Source: Cerioporus squamosus (taxonomy: Eukaryota > Basidiomycota > Agaricomycetes > Polyporales > Polyporaceae). Taken from it: a stretch of DNA of 20,888 nucleotides. Location of the stretch: the NCBI GenBank assembly GCA_022592435.1, contig JABYQS010000485.1, forward strand, positions 1 to 20,888, in the 5' to 3' direction. A program made the translations under genes and the position numbers. Below are positions 18,328-20,888 of the stretch, one piece after another (within the stretch, counting starts at the first letter, position 1; each line of letters starts with the position of its first letter). Below the pieces are notes generated by a model. The model was not told the origin of the DNA. It made no database searches and was given only the letters and a program-made list of their open reading frames with translations.

Positions 18328-18547
18328 CCTGAGGTCCTCCGCGGCCTTCTCTGAGAGGTCATTGCGACTGCTACTGGAAATGGTGGTGCTCGTGTGGAAC
18401 GAGGTCGCGGTCGTATGCTGGCCGGCATGGTGCACGTCGACAGAGACTCAGCAGAGGCGGGAATGAAGGGCGAGAGCAGCCGGCATGCAAGCGGAGCAGA
18501 AGGCAGGGCAAGAGAACGAAGCGTGGATGGTCGGGATGGTATATAAG
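18328..18547 (-). promoter_or_regulatory. Leader and TATA-like element of the transporter gene
   Basis: A TATA-like element (TTATATAC on the minus strand, GTATATAAG on the plus strand) lies at about 18539-18547, followed by a pyrimidine-rich stretch typical of transcription starts. Two upstream ATGs follow at 18486 (a 12-codon uORF) and 18428 (out of frame by one with the transporter). Its orientation is ambiguous because the plus-strand version is nearer the TATA consensus. Confidence 0.35.
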
Positions 18548-20878
18548 ATGACGGCGGGAGGAAGGGGCGAGAAGAAGAGACGAGGGCGGAGGACGGCTAC
18601 TCGGGAGCTTTTGAACAACCGGGAAGGACGCGAGGGCGAGCGTGCGAGGGGCGTGCACGACCCATTCACAGCGGGTTCGCAAGACAGATGAAGCACTCCT
18701 CCTGCTCATCTTCCCTGTCACGGCCGCAAGTTACTCTGCTTGCCTCTTTCGGCTCCCGCAGCTTTACGTTTCGCAGGGCAAGCTGGGCCGGCACACGGGT
18801 AAGTTTGGAAACACCATCTGTGGTCCTCCGACGATGCGAAACATACCGTCTGTTCTGATGGCCGGCGGCGGTGCCAGTATCATAGAGTGCTCCTAGGTGC
18901 TCCTGCGCACGGCTCGTGGGCTCTGCAGCAACAGGACACCTCCCCGAAGACGAACCTGGCCTGCGCGCACTCCGCGGCCACGACAACCGGCCTGGCCATC
19001 GATCTTCTCGACGTTCTCGCCCCGTGTTACGTTCAAGAACCGTCGATGCTTGTTTCGACTGCCACTGCCAGTGCCAAAGCGCACCCCAGAATCTTCTCCG
19101 CCCATGTCGGTAACCAGCCACCCCGGCGTCTTCATCATCTGCGCCAAGCTACCATCCTCGGAACTCTGTCTGCAAGCCGGCATTCCCATGCGCGCTGTAT
19201 CAACGTCAGCGGACACACCGAGCCTTACGATGCTTGACCACGCTTGGGGAAAAATCCGCACCGACATTGGCTCGGCCTGCACGGCGTCGCGACGTTCAGA
19301 TCATGACATCTCGAGTATGCACGAGCCTGGCGCAGTGCTGCAGACCTTGGCCCGTCGTCCGAAAGCAGATATGCGGACGTGGTGGTGCCACTTAGGCACT
19401 CGTTCCGCTTGCTACGCGCTTTAGCAGGCATCCAAGCGCGGTCTGCGTGTCCTCGAAACACGTTACACGCCTGGTCGTGCACTTTGATGGCCGAGCGACG
19501 GAGAGACCATTGCAGAGCAAACCCAGTGCGGTGTTTACCAATCAGGCATACTCGCGACGGCATTACTGCAGGCCTCTTCTCCCTGAAAGCGAGCAAGCTT
19601 CCATACTCGCGTCGCAGACCATCGTTGGTCACCGAAACAGACGAAGGACGTGCATATAATCGTACGAGGTGCGCGTGCATCTGGCCGCTTCTTTCTCACC
19701 TCATCCGGGATGTTCTTCTCCGTACCGCGCGAAGAGAAACGTCGCAGCAGAGGGTGCGTGTTCTCCACTAGGTGTGCGAGATGTGCGCGGAGGCAGGCAA
19801 TCGGGTCATCTTGGAACCAGTAACCTGCGACTGTTCCCTTCACGCCAGTCCATGGGTTCCCTCTCCGACAGACTCCGGAGGAGGGAATTGCTTTGCCAGA
19901 CATACACCGAGCGCTCACCTTCTCAATATCATGTCCGAGTCGGTCCGACCGTCTCAATCGGGCATGGAATCTCTAGTGCGGGAGCAGGCGGAGAGTAGCC
20001 AGAGTTGTCGGTGACGGCCACACAAGGCTGGAAGACAAGTCTAAGCTGCCACTTGCCAGGACTTGCGGCCGAGGATGGAGCCTTGAGAGCAGCGCAACGT
20101 GGACAGTCAGCGTCGACCTGATTGCTGCTTGTATGCGCAGTCCGAGAGCTTCGAGTTCTGGAGCTGTCTCTGAGTTATCGCCAAAGCTCCTTGTCGTTCC
20201 AGTTCTGCGCATCCCAGTAGGTCTTCTATACAGCGGGCTCTTGCAGATAACGCGCGCTTGAGAGCGATGAGGCATTGTTGTCGCGAGAGGATGAGGAGGA
20301 GAGGCATGACGCGCGCCGACCGTGTCGCCGACCAGAGAGATGTGGCGCTTATGGGTAGATAAGATAACCTGGCAGGCGGCTATCTCCGGCGATGCCAGTG
20401 ACGCATCGTGTCGGCTGCAAAGTTAGCAACTAACGCTGCTCAGTACTAGTGCTGCCTCAGCTCGGCGCTGCAAGCACTCTGACTCTCCTCTTGGTCGCTC
20501 ACGCACGAAGTCGCGCTTGCCTCGCTCTACAATCGCCTTGAGAGCGTGTTAATTTCTGCTTGTCTCTCACCCTGCTCTCGGACCTCCTTCACGGACATGT
20601 CAACCCGGACACTTCTCGGCAAGTTGCTGCCCACCCGCCAGCCAGCATCACATCCGGGCAGCGAAAGTCACTGAGAATACATTCGCTACGACCACAGCCC
20701 TGTTTTTCCTCACACGCTCCGCTCTCGAGTCTTAGCACCACCCGTCGAGCTTGGCTTGCACGAACCGCGACAATCCCAAGTCCGCGAACCCGCCCCTTCC
20801 ACTCCTCCCCAGGTCAGTAGCAATCGTCAGTCCACCGCTCATATCAGCACCTCAGCTCACACCTCGCAGCATCAAATC
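18548..20878. other. Unassigned region upstream of the right-edge gene
   Basis: I found no recognisable protein domain or RNA gene in 2.3 kb. Frames over 120 codons occur on both strands at 18890-19424 and 19535-19957. The minus-strand segment around 19860-19790 (GYWFQDDPIACLRAHLAHLV) looks mildly protein-like but could not be placed in a family or extended into a gene model. A GATA cluster lies at 20357-20385. Confidence 0.35.
20357..20385. promoter_or_regulatory. Cluster of three GATA-factor sites
   Basis: AGATAA occurs at 20357-20362 and again at 20362-20367, overlapping by one base. AGATAG occurs on the minus strand at 20380-20385. All match HGATAR, the core bound by fungal GATA factors such as AreA- or WC-type regulators. 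They lie about 0.5 kb upstream of the putative right-edge start codon. Confidence 0.4.
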
Positions 20879-20888
20879 ATGGAGGCGT
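20813..20888 (+). CDS. Possible start of a gene running off the right edge (5' UTR intron plus first codons)
   Basis: An ATG at 20879-20881 (ATG GAG GCG T...) begins a frame that leaves the window. Just upstream, CCCCAG|GTCAGT at 20813 and CCTCGCAG| ending 20869 could bound a 57-bp intron in the 5' leader, matching the intron sizes of neighbouring genes. With only three codons visible nothing can be said about the product, and the ATG could be chance. Confidence 0.3.

Noticed and set aside
1..20888. tRNA, rRNA or CRISPR features
   Set aside because: I saw no tRNA-like A/B box pairing with an acceptor stem, no rRNA motifs and no regularly spaced direct repeats. A covariance-model search could still find a diverged small RNA.

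Overview
The window looks like nuclear DNA of an agaricomycete fungus, probably a wood-decaying polypore. Four lines of evidence support this: GC-rich sequence, many 51-77 bp GT-AG introns, a secreted AA9 cellulose-active monooxygenase, and basidiomycete-style F-box and MCT-type transporter genes. All calls come from reading the sequence by eye. Family names rest on recognised motifs, not on a database search.

Layout, left to right. (1) 1-514, +: the 3' end of an F-box/LRR-like gene, apparently carrying two compensating frameshifts. (2) 983-2038, +: an intact single-exon DEDDy 3'-5' exonuclease with a C-terminal C4 zinc ribbon, a TATA box and a three-codon uORF. (3) 2170-3214, -: an intact seven-exon AA9 lytic polysaccharide monooxygenase, convergent with the exonuclease. 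(4) 3863-4204, -: a decayed fragment resembling the helical N-terminal domain of fungal STAND/MLKL-like proteins. (5) 4205-8724: a gene-poor stretch with a possible spliced minus-strand transcript, simple repeats, a G-quadruplex motif and a perfect hairpin. (6) 8725-11225, +: a four-exon F-box protein whose third intron is swollen by a minisatellite. (7) 12243-13826, +: the ribosome biogenesis gene YTM1, with an apparent one-base deletion. (8) 15608-18327, -: a 13-exon MCT-family monocarboxylate transporter. (9) 18328-20888: mostly unassigned sequence with a GATA-site cluster, then what may be the start of another + strand gene at the right edge.

The genes do not form a pathway. The LPMO acts outside the cell on plant polysaccharide. 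The transporter would move monocarboxylates or related solutes. YTM1 is housekeeping. The F-box protein is a presumed SCF substrate adaptor.

The most notable observations are: apparent single-base indels in several otherwise healthy reading frames, including an essential gene; a diverged direct repeat of about 150 bp on either side of YTM1; several independent short-unit tandem arrays, one inside an intron; and the decayed STAND-like relic. I found no convincing previously undescribed multi-gene system.
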